A DNA stretch of 64,000 nt from Odiellus spinosus (GCA_963920705.1 OY987240.1:8039676-8103675); one strand, 5' to 3'. Counted from the stretch's first letter, positions 44,718 to 56,865 are shown. Numbers and translations are program-made. The notes: a model not told the origin generated them from the letters alone.

Positions 44718-46984
44718 CTACGTGTTTTCCGTACCTTTGTTGCCACATTTCTTTCTTTTTTTTTCCGCCTTTTGCCTTTTCGATTCTTTTTTGTGGCAAT
44801 GTTTTTTAAAATATTTCCCCGGGCTTCTTCCAGTAAGGGCTTTGTACGGTGACCTCTGCCATCCACCAGAACCTTTTTGGTAACTAAGACCGGCCACCCA
44901 ACACCGTCCTTGATACCCTCCCTTGAGGCTAAAATTTATGCGTTTTCCAGCATTTAATTTAGCTAAAATGCTCATAAATAGCTCAGCTCGATTGCTCGTA
45001 TCATTTGAGCAAAGCCTGTCTGCTTTCGCAACAAGCCTGTCTACCTGAGCTAAAATAAATGGGTATAACCCGGACAAACGCAATTCGGGACCGCGGTTTT
45101 TCTCGTTGTCCTCTTTTCTCTTACAGTAATATTCTTTGCAGTTTGAATGTTGTCCAAATACATGGGCTGGCCCATTCTTCAAGTCATTCCTTAGGTCATC
45201 AGCGGCTTGACCGGTGATTCCACTGTGTGAAATAGCACCCCGGGCTGCCGCCGTGAGGCGCGGTATAGCTATTCTCAGCATTTTACGGCTCTCCAAAGTG
45301 AACTTTTTCGTGTCACTCGCTAGCTTATGCAAGCCACCAGTATAGTTTTTGACGCAATGGTTGGCGCATTCAATTTTGGTGACACTATAGCCGTAAGGTA
45401 CCTTTTCTAAAATGCGAGCATACACACTAGAATCACCGTCTGCTACGAATCTCCTATATTGCAATCCGTGCATCTCTTCGCTTTTGCAAAATCCTTTGAC
45501 AATGATGTCGGCTTCCATGGCCGCGGACGATCCTTCCCAATTACGGTAGCATTTACGCGCTGTAGGTGTGCGAGATAATTTCGCGTCCCTGAAGCACTGG
45601 TAGCAATATTCGTAAATTTTAAATGACATAGTGTCCACGGTTTAGATATAACTTATAAATTAATCACGGACGGATACTTCGTGGATGAGTTTTTTTAAAA
45701 AATGTTTAATACATAATAAAAAATTTTTTTTCTTAGCGAGCTTTCGGACCGAAGCCCCTTATCAAGCTTGATAAGGGGCTTCGGTCCGAAAGCTCGCTAA
45801 GAAAAAAATTTTTTTATTATGTATTAAACATTTTTTAAAAAAACTCATCCACGAAGTATCCGTCCGTGATTAATTTATAAGTGGTAGCAATATTTATTGC
45901 GTACTCCCATGTACAACAACTTTTTAGTTTGTTGCCCGATAATGCACGCCTATAATAAATTATTTCTCGATTAATTATAACGAATATAATTATATAGAGT
46001 CAAATTCCTCTCGTTCTCCTTACCACTCCAGACGAGGCGTTGTAATTGTGTCCGTAAGAACGTTTACACCATCCACCATCCAAGTACACGGTAATAAATG
46101 GTACACCATTATGTATTTGACCCTTCTGGATGGCCATGGCTCTTTCTTCTTCGCCTGCGACTTTCATGTCCTTATGAAGTTGCACCAGCCAAACCTACAA
46201 ATTAATACGATATTGCTTGTGAATGGAGCCGGTATAGTGTTTGTGTCCCATCAATGTTTTATCTTACATCACCCAATCCAACTTCGATTTTATGACACCT
46301 ATTCCAGTTCAAAGTTGGAATATCCATATAGCCCAGAAAATCATTTAATTGGGAATGCCCAGCCCCGCTTGAAACCGTAGCCCAAACGGCATTCACGTTT
46401 ATGTCCATTTTATTCCCTTCAACACTTGTCCTGCTAAATGTCCTTCTACATGTACGACATTCGAACACGAAGGTTGATTTGATTCCAGCTCGTTTTTCAT
46501 CCTTCAGGATCAAGTAACCCAATGTACAAATTAATTGGTGCTCCGTTTGGAGATTCAATGCCCAAGATAAAACGAATTGCATGTCGACTATCCTTCGACC
46601 TTCCACCTTATATTTGTTTTCAATAACACTTTCTTCAACCAGTAACCTAAAGTTATATACATAGATTCATTTCAAATATGACTGATTCTTGGGAAGGGAA
46701 ATAAATCGAATAATCTGGTGTACACTTGCCTAAGTTATTTCAACCAATCGAGCTACTTACTGTTCATCTTCTACTTCTTTCGGAACTGAAAATCCATCCC
46801 AAATGGTATCATCTCGATCCTCATATTCACCAGTAGCCGGATTCAGCTGGATGGTATTAGACGGTATTAGCTTAATACGCCACGCCCCTAGGAGGAGCGT
46901 ATTAAGAAGAATGGCTGCATTTCCGGCGGCAACCCTTAGACAGGTATAGCTATGTATGTAGGGACGAGAATGAGCAAGTAGCAA
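44718..46984 (-). pseudogene. Mutator-like transposase domain gene, multi-exon, split by a palindromic insertion
   Basis: Exons on the minus strand: a (up to 46,761; contains DTIWDGFSVPKEVEDE), b (46,646 to about 46,268; EGRRIVDMQF, CTLGYLI, FECRTC, NVNAVWATVSSGAGHSQL), c (about 46,194-46,026; FITVYLDGGWCKRSYGHNYN), d (about 45,938-45,882; YMGVRNKYCY) and e (to 44,718; NWEGSSAAMEADIIV, YRRFVADGDSSVYARI, IECANHCVKNYT). Introns show GTAAG donors and TAG acceptors and join in phase, for example SSGV to ACIIG. The ITVYLDGGW and VADGDSSV blocks supply the DDE-type Asp residues of the Mutator-like domain family. Exons d and e were one exon before a 271-bp insertion (45,611-45,881). A TAG at 44,718-44,720 ends this half; the frame then continues into the YqaJ module. 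The 5' end is unclear. Confidence 0.72.
45611..45881. mobile_element. palindromic insertion in the transposase exon
   Basis: 45,651-45,882 is an almost perfect palindrome of about 232 bp centred on AAGCTT at 45,765-45,770, with ends ACTTATAAATTAATCACGG. A 40-base non-palindromic piece (45,611-45,650) adjoins it. The whole is flanked by the 13-bp direct repeat TGGTAGCAATATT (45,598-45,610 and 45,882-45,894), which belongs to the exon coding KYCYQ. Confidence 0.85.
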
Positions 46985-47861
46985 TCAGCGTGGGAAATAA
47001 GGCGTGCCAGAGGGCAAATGACTACTTTAAAAATTGCCTCGATCGCTTAAAAAATTAAATCGGAGGGGGTAAGTGGCGTGACCACTTAGAAAATTCAAGG
47101 ATTTTTTCCAAGCGTGTCGTGATTCAATAATATTTGGAAGTTTGTTTGGACTTTGGTAGTTTTGTTTCTACAAAATTAGTAGAAAAAATGTTATACCTGT
47201 AGGTCCGAGTCATTGAAAGCTAATTTATCAGGCTGTGTGAGTGTGAGTTTTGCCTGTGACTCCTCAGGGGGTCGGTGGTCATTTGTTCACTTTAAAAAAA
47301 AAACCTTATTTCCCACCCTGATAGTAACTGCATACTTTATGGTTCAGTTCAGCTCACTACCTTCAGCTGTCTGCATGATGCTACCGCGGGAAATTTAAAG
47401 CAAACGTCACGTTGAAGGTGTGTTTGTCGTCTGTAAGTGCAGTGGACATTGTCTGATATATTTTGCCAAATGCCCCATAACTTATTATTTTTGAGAGGGA
47501 GTTTGTCCTATATGAAAAAGTTCTTATTAATAGAAGAAATCTAGTAATGTCTGATAATTATTTTAAATGTCCGATTACTTTGAATAGGTGAAGGGGGTTA
47601 AGAAAACTTTTCTTATTTCCGTCTCTGGCCACGTGCTAGATTATTCGTGAATCGTGACGTCAACCGTATGACTGGACATAATCATTAAAAAACCATTTCC
47701 GTTCGAAATATTTATGGGGAAAATTAAGGTAATACGCTTGCGCAGTAGCCACCAATCCGGGACCGCCCATCTAACTTGAATTAACACTGTAGGAAATAAC
47801 GTCACGCACTAATACCGTAGGGGGCGGATGGTATTAGCGAACTGCAGCAGCTGAATCCGGC
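46985..47861. other. spacer, nothing firmly recognised
   Basis: At 47,848-47,866 the sequence CAGCTGAATCCGGCCACAGG is an inverted near-copy of exon a sequence at 46,829-46,851. This suggests a rearrangement or element ends, but no duplication supports either. No gene. Confidence 0.4.
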
Positions 47862-48420
47862 CACAGGTTTTTAATTTACAAGTCTGCTCTCGACCCCCAT
47901 GGGCTTGAATTTACCTTATTGGTTCTTATAACCAATGCTTCTATGGTCGAATGGTTAGCGCGGTGGGCTATCAACCTTACGTTCCTTTTGGTCGCGGGTT
48001 CGTGCCCCGCTCAGGACAGAAAAAAATAAATTTCTTAAATAGAAATAGAAAATACTTCAGATGGCGCTCCGTTAGTTCGCAAAAAGAAAGATGGCGGCCA
48101 AATGATGGTAATGAAAAAGTACAGCCAATACGGGAGAGATACGGGGCCGTCAAAGAGAGGCGTTATACGCCGCGAAAGCACAGTGGAGCGGGGAAGGAGA
48201 GATACAGGGCCATCGAAGTGGCGGCGTAAGCACTGTGGAGCGGGGAAGGAGAGATACAGGGCCATCGAAGTGGCGGTGTATACGCCGCCAAAGCACTGTC
48301 AATACACGGAGAAATAGGGGCTCATCGAAGTGAGGAGCTATACGCATAGGGAGGAAAGCATGGGGGGCGCATACGGACCGATGTCCGTATACGCCGTCAC
48401 TCTTCTCTCACATCACCTAC
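47862..48420 (+). mobile_element. SINE-like composite repeat, copy 2
   Basis: The tRNA-like body has box A TGGTCGAATGG at 47,944-47,954 and box B GGTTCGTGCCC at 47,997-48,007, spaced as for RNA polymerase III. The leader and tail are shared with 20,489-20,960. The internal part differs: here a unit with AGCGGGGAAGGAGAGATACA is tandemly repeated (48,185-48,300). Copies sharing ends but differing in internal arrays suggest a composite, recombining repeat. Confidence 0.65.
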
Positions 48421-49101
48421 TTTTGGCGCGAGTGGGGGTTTTCTTATTCAACTTAATCCGTTAAAATAGGTATCCACTGTTAATAGAACTTAATTTCACT
48501 TGTCCAGTCAAGAAGAAAGAAATGGGCTATTTAAAAACAGTAGGGTTGTAGGCCACTAATTGCATTTTCTAGCTAGACAACGTAGAGAGGAGTAAGTGGC
48601 TGAAAAATTTTTAGCTTTAAAATGAACAGACCCCGTCTCGTGTTCAAACAATAAATTTATTCCTCTCGTACTTAACGTATACAGCCAGTTTTTAAGCATT
48701 CGAAAAAATTGGTGACAACCTCGCTTTAAATTGGTTTAAACCGGGTGGATTTATCTGAACTAGCTAGTTCTTGGTCAGCCTTGGAGAGAATGAATACTTA
48801 TTGAAATATTGGAGGAACTATAGAGGGTTAGTCGACTGACAATTCTGGAATAGAGGCGCCAGTAACGTGAGTCAGTCACACCACAGATCCTCGAACATCT
48901 GAGGTTGCCAATTAAGCAGTTACGCGTACAAAGGTTTTCGATGGTGATTCGGAGAAAAAAAAGTGCTTGCTTTGGATACGCTCGAAGTTTCGAATCAATA
49001 TAATTAATAATCCACTCAAAAACATTAACTAATTTTTAAACATTCATCTCATGAAAAGACTGAAAACGAGTAGTCACACGTGATTATTTGAAAAATTTAA
49101 A
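48421..49101. other. spacer, nothing recognised
   Basis: No gene, repeat or RNA recognised. Confidence 0.5.
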
Positions 49102-49560
49102 TAAGTGAATGGGCCCAACAGTCCAAGGGAATGGGCCCAACAATCCAAGGGAATGGGCCCAACAGTCCAAGGGAATGGGCGCAACAATCCAAGGGAATGG
49201 GCCCAACAATCCAAGGGAATGGGCCCAACAATCCAAGGGAATGGGCCCAACAATCCAAGGGAATGGGCCTAACATTGCGAGTGAATGGGCCCAACATTGC
49301 AGGTGAACGGACCCAACAGTCGAAGAGAATGGGCCCAACATTGCTAGTGAATGGGCCCAACATTGCGAGTGAATGGGCCCAACATTGCGAGTGAATGGGC
49401 CCAACATTGCGAGTGAATGGGCCCAACATTGCGAGTGAATGGGCCAAACAGTCCAAGTAAATGGGCCAAACAGTCCAAGTAAATTGGCCAAACAGTCCAA
49501 GGAAATGGGCGCAACAAACCGAGGGAATGGGCCCACCAGTCCAAGTGAAGGGGCCCAAAA
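49102..49560. repeat. 22-bp minisatellite, about 20 copies
   Basis: Unit AATGGGCCCAACAGTCCAAG plus two bases, with subtypes CCAAGGG, GCGAGTG and CCAAGTA in separate blocks. All three frames remain open for long stretches, so the 150-codon frames here are not genes. Contains many GGGCCC sites. No inverted partner was found. Confidence 0.95.
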
Positions 49561-51749
49561 GTGGAAAAAGAGAACATGGAACCCCACAGACTTCAGGCGT
49601 TTACAACCGTAAGATGTGTACGTAATCCTCTGGGCTTAACCAACTATTCAGCGGAGACACGTCACCAATCCCCACCAAATTACTCGGCTTTAAAACACGC
49701 GTAGGAGTACGAATTTGTTATTGAAAATGCGAACTAATCACGGAAGCAATCGACAACGCCCTCTATGGCTTCTCCAAGCTGTTTTTATTTCAATACCCGC
49801 TTCGCTAATATAAAGAATCTAGGGCAGTAAAATATTGCGTGCAATTAATTATAATTATTTTCGTCAGCATATCGATAATTGGAGCGAAGAGAAAAGTAGA
49901 AGATACCTTCTGGGCTATGAATCATTTGACCCTACTTATTCGGTCTTGCAACAAGTTTTATTAAACTTATCAAACGTCACGTAAGACCGTTATTTCATTA
50001 AATGATAGGATCAAGTTTTCTCGAGTACGGTAGAACAAGCTACAATTGGGAGCCACGAAAATAGGAGGAAAAAAAAAAAAAGCACGCCATTGGGGTACAT
50101 CTTTACGCGCGGATCTGTTAAGAGGTGGCGCTTGCGTAGTTCACATTCTGATTGGCTATGATGAGTGAGACAAACACGTCGGTAGCCCGCTCGGGCTATC
50201 TTTCCCCTCCTAGGCTCACACAGCAACGGGTTTATAAATAATCTTGTATTTTGACTATATACCAGAGAGATAGAGAGACCGATCGAGGCGCAGGCACGCC
50301 ATCTAGGGTATGGTCGCCTATCTCGATTGCTATGGAAATTTTAGCGACGAACTTTGAAGTATCTAATATCAAGTTTGAATCATGGCGGACCCGTTGCGCT
50401 TGTTTTCATCATTCCATGACGCGTACATTTAAAGACGACAGTGTAGCGGCTTCTAATTCTGAACGAACAATTCTAATTCTGAACGCCCCGATTCCAATTC
50501 TGAACACCCCCTACTTCTAAATCTGAACTATCTTATAACGTATAAAAAAATCCTAAATTTGCAAAAGGAACCACTCGCGCACCTCGAATCGAGAAATGAG
50601 TGTCACCATTGGATTCCTTACCCGAATTTAACTAAGAGGTAGCGGAATTAGCGCGATCAAACCAGTATTTGTGAAGTTATCGGCGATTTTAAAATTTTGC
50701 CATTACGTCGGTAAATACCGCCCGGGAATCCATTAGTGACACTCCTTTATTGATTCGTAGCGCAGAAGTTGTTCCTATAGCAAATTTCCATCTATTTTAG
50801 TGCACCGTTAAGAATTTCTTAGACATATTTTGAAATTACGTTTACGCGAAGAGTTTGTGGGTAAATTCAGGCTTTGAAACCTTTTTTTTTTTTTTTTTTT
50901 TTTTTTTTGTAGCGGGAGACTCAAAGTTCACGACGCTAGTTTTCCTTAGCTCGTAAAACCTTATTTCCCGGATTATAAAGGGAAGCATTCCCTTAAAAAC
51001 TGTCTAATTAATTAAGCTAATTATCGTGGTTGGCTAATTAGGGTCGTATCTTTTCCGGGTCTTTCCTAGAGTGTTGAAGTCGCGTTCCGCGAATAGCCCC
51101 ATTCTTAATCTACAAAATGAGCCCTTTCATCTTTAAATGTATTCGGGATTAGAAGCGTTCAGATTTAGGAGGACTGACCATATATATATATATATTTTAA
51201 TCGTATCGGGGCCGAATAATTGTTTGTCTTATTTAATAACTTAATTACGTTGTTATTATTATTACTCGATAACGCCATCTGTCGCGACGATTCGTCATAA
51301 TATTTGTACCCCAATGGTCGTAGTCCCTGAAAGTTGGTTTATGAGTATTGAAATTCCGAATTCGTCAATACTCGGAGATGAGTTCGTACATTTGCAAACG
51401 GAACGAATCTCTTGTAAATTTAGGGTCTCGGCTCAATGTAAAACTGACCAGTCATTTCCGCACCACCCCTGATTATCTGTGAAAACGTAAAAGATTTTGA
51501 TTGATTTTCCAAATAGCTAATATTCAGTAAAAATAACAAGTATTTAGGAAATATTCTATACTTCTAAAGTCTTTCGATTCGTCGTTTTCAGCACGTGTAT
51601 TTTGTCCCAAAGCCGGCATATTACCGATTTTAACAATGACATTTTATTTGGAAATAATTCAAAAATCTGGCGCTTTCATAGATTTTTCTCGCTCGATATA
51701 TAATAAATGGTATTAAAAAATAACCTTGGAACCGGCCAAAAAAGGCGTT
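49561..51749. other. spacer with a T27 run and a TA microsatellite
   Basis: T run at 50,883-50,909 and (TA)n at 51,181-51,196. 50,455-50,520 holds a short TTCTAATTCTGAAC repeat. No gene recognised. Confidence 0.55.
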
Positions 51750-51915
51750 AAAACGCCAGTCTCTATCGAAGATGTTGCCTTTTGTCAAGGTTGGGTCAAA
51801 GTAAAGGATTATCTTTACTTTTTCCAGCCTTGAAACCAACAAAAAGAAACGTTAAATAGAACCTGTTTGTATAGAAGATGTTGCCTTTTTTCAAGGCTGG
51901 GACTAAGTGAACTTT
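51750..51915 (+). repeat. two tandem copies of the repeat seen at 43,375-43,490
   Basis: Copies at about 51,752-51,840 and 51,865-51,915 share TCGAAGATGTTGCC/TAGAAGATGTTGCC and CAAGG(T/C)TGGG. Not coding as far as can be seen. Confidence 0.6.
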
Positions 51916-52739
51916 TATAATACCAACTATTGACCCTAAAATACCGTCCTTATAATGGCGAAGATTGTATCACGATTGAATTCAAATCTTAGGTTGTCCA
52001 GTCGTAAATAAATGTTTAATAGTAAATTTTCGTCATCAAAATTCATTATGTTAAAAAATTTCAGTCTCGTATTTGTAAAATTGAGTGACGCCATAGCATC
52101 GTTACGAGCCAATAAGACGTCTCAAACCACACGCGACGTCATTTTCGACCTTGTATACACTGGTGTAAGTATCAACATATAAATATATTTGTACGAAGAA
52201 AGGTCGACTAGCATTTCTTAATCGATTTGAAACGGTAAAATCAAACCGATATTCAAATCGCCACGAATAGTTTTAAGCTTCACCCATTATCTTTATTATA
52301 CAAAAACGTAGCTTCGCTTAGCACTTCTAAAAAAGTGCATTTATTCCCAACGATGGTCGACTACAGCCGTAAAGGTACGGAAATTAAAAATTCAAAACCG
52401 TGAACGGTTAGAAATTAAAAATTAACGGTTAAAGAAATATGAAGGCCACAGTCTAAGAAATTAGTATGTTATACTTTTCGATATTAATATGAAGAAAAAT
52501 TATACAAAAAAAAAGACGTATAAATTCGGTCTATGGAAAGTTTGGATTTTCACTTAAATTGAAATCTCTTCACGATGTAATTTTGATATTTATAGCGCGA
52601 GAGATAAGTGAATCTGGCTTAAAAATTATCGACATTTAATTTTAGATTCTTCTTGAATCCCCCTAGTTTTTCCGCGAGAGACCACTCCGTGAAACTCTTA
52701 AAACCCCGAGTGATGGAATTTGCCACTCAAGGTTTTTTC
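51916..52739. other. spacer before the receptor exons
   Basis: 52,665-52,720 repeats 34,670-34,735. No upstream receptor exon (ligand-binding lobe S1) was recognised here. Confidence 0.45.
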
Positions 52740-52884
52740 TATAAACCCTTAAGCCTAAATAAATAAATTAATAAATACGTGAAATCACGTAGTAGTTTGT
52801 TTCCATCCAACATCGGACAAAAGGCGTAGAACCTTTTTCGCCAATATTATTCGTCAGAAACTTATAATCGTACTCATCTTGCAG

Positions 52885-54204
52885 CATGTTGATACAATTA
52901 CTGCACCTTTCGGAGGCCAATCGTTCGATAAGGTCCACTTTCCCCCCGCGTATGATTTCGGAGAATACAAGATCGCGACAATCGTACAACCCACGATCAG
53001 TGATGGCAAAAGATTTTCATTGGAGGGCATTGAAGGATCAATTTGGATGACGTTGTTGATCAGTCTGCTAGTATTGTCTCTCGTCTGTGGAATTTTGAAA
53101 ATTAACTTCATCCGTTTGAAGTTCGCGAATTGTTTTCGATGTTTGGAATACATCTGGTACTACGCTTCGAGCCTTCTAATGAACAGTTGAGTATCCATCG
53201 TTAATTATTCTAGCCATCGTATATACCAAGAACCCATTGAGATCGGCCGAGATCGTAAGAAGGTAGAATTGTACCCGTATTCATTCCTGGCTCTTAGCTC
53301 CTCTTTAAAGATAAGCCCGTAGTATCCATAGTTGACTCTTTCCACTTCTCGGAACATGATTTTGCGTCGCGTTTAAGTATATTTTTACCGAATTTAACGC
53401 GATATTGTTTAAAAAAATTCAATTAACTCGACGTTTCAGCAAATATCTGTTTATTCCAATTCTTCATTTTGGAAACTAGAATTAACCCAAACTAAATGTG
53501 TCCTTGTAGATAGAGACATAAATTGATATTTTTTTACCTCCCCGAGTGATCTTACAAGTTAGTTCGCGGGGAGGTTTTTCGGGCGCCTTTCCGAGTTAGC
53601 AACAACGCGCCTTCGCGAGTTCTCGAACCGTTTTAAATGGATTCTTGAATAAACATTATTAACGAAATGACTTAAAATATCTTACAGCTCCGGATACTTT
53701 TCCGCGACAACTATCGGCGAAACTTCTGTTGAGCGGTTGGATCTTGGGCACGATGGTCATAATGAAAGCTTACACGGGCAATTTAAAGAGCGAATTCATG
53801 ATCTCGAAGAATATTCGAATAGACGAACTCGAAGATTTGAAGTTATATCCTCGTACTAGGCCCGTGTTAAACATTGAAGATTCCTTCTTTGTCTACGTTT
53901 ACAAAAATCGAAAATCCTCTCCACTATATGCTAAGATGATAAAGGAAGCGTTCTTCTATCGACAATACCACCCGAAAATGTTTGAGGTGTTTCCGGACGG
54001 TACCCCGAAATTCTTTTTCATCTCCACTCCAGCCGTTATGAAAAAAGGGTTCTTTCACTTCTACCGTTTGATCCTTACGATGCAAAATTTCCGTCCCGAC
54101 GCGAGAAGACTATATATCGGAGAAAAGACGTATTTAACCAAATATGGACATTTCATTTTCAATAAGAAACTACCGCGACCAATCTTGGAAGAAGTGAATT
54201 ATCT
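52885..54204 (+). CDS. ionotropic receptor, exons for pore region and S2 lobe (partial gene)
   Basis: Exon 52,885-53,185 follows TTGCAG. It encodes HFPPAYDFGEYKIATIVQP, M1 (SIWMTLLISLLVLSLVCGIL) and the pore approach LEYIWYYASSLL. A 502-base intron with donor GTTGAG and acceptor CTTACAG leads to exon 53,688-54,204. The phases match: one base plus two. Exon 2 gives the pore/M3 block LLLSGWILGTMVIMKAYTGN and S2 lobe residues to RPILEEVNY, ending at a GTAAGT donor. AYTGNL at M3 corresponds to the SYTANL signature of glutamate receptors. These proteins are ligand-gated cation channels of insect chemosensory membranes. No N-terminal domain was found, and the intron after 54,204 is filled with mobile elements, so the gene may be inactive although these exons are open. 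Confidence 0.75.
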
Positions 54205-54418
54205 GTAAGTTTTTCCACAAATCAGAACTTTGTTTTTGACCGGCTCTAACGAGTATTTAGCGGACTACACCTCTATATCAGAAAAGAGAGGCGGGTAAGG
54301 TGCGGGCATTGAGCAACTACGACGCTGTGGTGGCGACTTTACGAAATTTATCTCGTCCAACAAATCCTTATTGGCGCGTCTCGCTATCAATTACGTATAC
54401 GTGGTTAAGTAAATTAAC

Positions 54419-55132
54419 CCGTACGCGACAGTTTGGTCTCGCCGATTCGGTCTCGTCGATTTGATCTCGCCGATTTGGTCTCGGGACATTTTGGTCTCGA
54501 GACAATTCGGTCTCGAGAGAGTTCGGTCTCGCAACAGTTTGGCCTCGCCGATTTGGTCTCGGGACATTTTGGGCTTGGGACCATTTGGTCTAGCGACTTT
54601 TTGGTCTCTGGACATTTTGGTCTCGAGACAATTCGGTCTCGAGACAGTTTGGGCTCGAGACAGTTTGGTCTCGAGACAGTTTGTTGTTTAATTCGTTTTT
54701 TAACTTACACCCGAAAATAAAAATGTGTTGAAGAATGGTTAAATGTTTAGAATTTTTTTTTATTAATTGTATATATTGCTAAAACCTAGCGACTTTCGGC
54801 TCTAAACCTCGAAATGGAAGACGCGCTTAAGACGGAGAGAGGGAAAAAGACTTAACCTAACCTAACCTTGGCTAGGATTCTTTGTTCTAGCCCAAACTGT
54901 CTCTAGACCAAACTGTCTCGAGACCAAACTGTCTCGAGACCAAACTGTCTCGAGACCAAATTGTCTCGAGACCAAATTGTCTTTGGTCTCGAGACCAAAC
55001 CGCTCCAAGACCAAACTGCCCAAAGACCGAAGGGTCTCGAGACCAAATAGGCAAGACCAAACTGTCTCGAGACCAAAGCGGTTAGACCAAATCGGCTAGA
55101 CCAAATCGGCGAGACCAAATTGACCTGTCCCG
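54419..55132. mobile_element. foldback-like element A with GGTCTCGAGAC minisatellite arms
   Basis: 8-bp target duplication AAATTAAC at 54,411-54,418 and 55,133-55,140. The left arm (54,427-54,683) is a tandem array of TTTGGTCTCGAGACAG-like units; the right arm (54,893-55,120) is the same array inverted. The ends are imperfect repeats ending in TTTGGTCTCGCCGATT. The 210-bp core has no gene but contains AACCTAACCTAACC at about 54,855. It lies in the receptor intron. Confidence 0.8.
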
Positions 55133-55492
55133 AAATTAACAGCTCTAAGTAGATAAAAGGGACATATCTAAATGAGAAAAAAAAACTGAAATGGGGTCAA
55201 AGGAGAACGGTAGAGACGACGGCTCTTGCACGTGAGATTAACAAGAAGAGAGAAGGGAAATATCCGAAACCACGATATAGAAACTCTAAAAGCAGAGCCT
55301 CTAAGAGCAGAGCCCCTAAGATCAGAGGTATGTGCCTATTAGCGCAGTTCCTATTAGCGCAGTTTCCCATTAGCGCCATTCTCATTTGCGCCGTTCGCAT
55401 TAGCGCAGTGTCCCATTAGCGCAATTTCCCATAAGCTCCGTTTCCCATTTGCGCCGTTTCCCATGTGGAGATAAACGTTTTTTTGATTGCGT

Positions 55493-55567
55493 TGCCGTGG
55501 TTCGGTAGCGGAATGGTTAGGATAGACGGCTTCTAACCAGAAGATAGTGAGTTCGAGCCTACATACG
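55493..55567 (+). ncRNA. tRNA-like sequence (Arg-TCT type) in element B
   Basis: Box A TAGCGGAATGG at 55,506-55,516 and box B GAGTTCGAGCC at 55,549-55,559 are well formed. The anticodon region GGCTTCTAACC resembles tRNA-Arg(TCT). The acceptor stem pairs only partly (CCGT with ACGG), so it is more likely a SINE head or pseudogene than a working tRNA. Confidence 0.45.
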
Positions 55568-55661
55568 GAAAATTATATGTTATGGTTTTCGATTTATTTA
55601 GTTCCTGTAAATTTCAATAATAATTGTGGTTCATTTCAGTTTTAATTGTTGTTAGCAGTTT

Positions 55662-56092
55662 CATATAATCAGATGTATATAATAACCCCCTTCGGGGGGA
55701 ATTATAAAAGCCCCTATACTACCAATGCTAAAAATCACGAACAACAAGAGCCCGCTGCTGACTATCTAACCCACTAGCTTGCGCTGTACTTCTCAATGTC
55801 GCTACTCTAGTAAATGGTCTTTGTATAAACAAAGTTTTTAATCAAACTATCAAATTTTAACTTCGCCGCCCTATGTTTAAAGTTTGAACATCCATAGCAG
55901 ACGACACCAAAAATAGTTCCGGAAGTGTGCGTAGGGAAAATTTAGTGAGGTTCAAAATGGTGTAACTATTTTTTGGGAGTAAAGCGGTGTGTCGATCCGC
56001 CGCGATTTACGCCGGGCACTTGTTGTTAGTCGATTTTGCCAACCTTTCATACTTCTCCCCGAAGGGGGTTATTATATACCTCTGATATAATG
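55662..56092. mobile_element. MITE inside foldback element B (about 431 bp)
   Basis: Inverted ends share GTATATAATAACCCCC followed by TTCGGGG, extending outward with near-matching CAT(A)TATCAGA. The CCCCCTTCGGGGG tip is itself a hairpin. No clear target duplication. No coding. Confidence 0.75.
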
Positions 56093-56865
56093 TAGGAAAA
56101 ATTGGAAAAAAAAACTAAATAGATTATGTGGTGTTTCTATTAAGTTTTGCATGATTTTGCTGTTTTCCGTGTTGTGTGTCAGTTTTGTAAATTTTACGAC
56201 GGGTTTAATTACAGATTTAATTTTAATAGCGGTCAAGTTATTTTTTATGCTAAAATAAAAGACAAAGTGGTACTACTAAATTACAAATATTTCATTTAGA
56301 TAATTTGTTAATTCTTTTTTAGAAAACATCGTTTTTGAACGTGATCCAGTGGTTTAGGTTAGGATAGTTTTCTGAGACAATAAATGCTGAAACAGGAAAC
56401 CCTTTAGAAGGTAGGGTTAGAAAAAGTTTTAGGAAAGAGTGGATTGCGCGTCTAGGACATAGCGGTTATTGGGAAACTGCGCAAATGGGAAACGGCGCAA
56501 ATGGGGAACGGCGCTAATGGGAAATTGCGCTAATGGGAACAGCGCTAATGGGAAACTGCGCTAATGGGAATGGCGCTAATGGGAACTGCGCTAATGGACA
56601 TAATTCAAATCAGAGCCTCTAGGAACAAAGGCAAACAAAATTTCCGCCCTGTCAGAGGTTTCGCCTCTTTACCGAACGAACCACCACACCGCGTGAGGAG
56701 AGATAGAGAGATAATTTTTTTAGAGAGGGTGTATACTATGGGAAATGTATTCTGGTCGGGCTGCGTGTCTATTTTAAGTTCAACATTTTTTTTAAAAGAA
56801 TTGGAAAATATTTCGAAACTGCGCAAGGTCGAAGAAATGAGAGACTTTTCGATTTTCAACTACGA

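Larger units (their letters stand above)
55328..56608. mobile_element. foldback-like element B with CATTAGCGC minisatellite arms
   Basis: 7-bp target duplication ATCAGAG at 55,321-55,327 and 56,609-56,615. The left arm (55,335-55,480) is a tandem array of a 15-16-bp unit (TTCCCATTAGCGCAG); the right arm (56,465-56,600) is the same unit inverted. The core contains a tRNA-like sequence, a smaller MITE (55,662-56,092) and GGTTTAGGTTAGGA at about 56,354. No protein gene. Confidence 0.8.

Noticed and set aside
49084-49587. Frames up to 167 codons on both strands
   Set aside because: Translation of the 22-bp minisatellite in several frames; no domain.
52768-53153. Minus-strand frames opposite the receptor exon
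   Set aside because: The + strand reading has splice sites in phase and receptor motifs; the minus frames have none.
55493-55567. Functional tRNA-Arg gene
   Set aside because: Boxes A and B are good but the acceptor stem is poor and it lies inside a mobile element, so I call it tRNA-like only.
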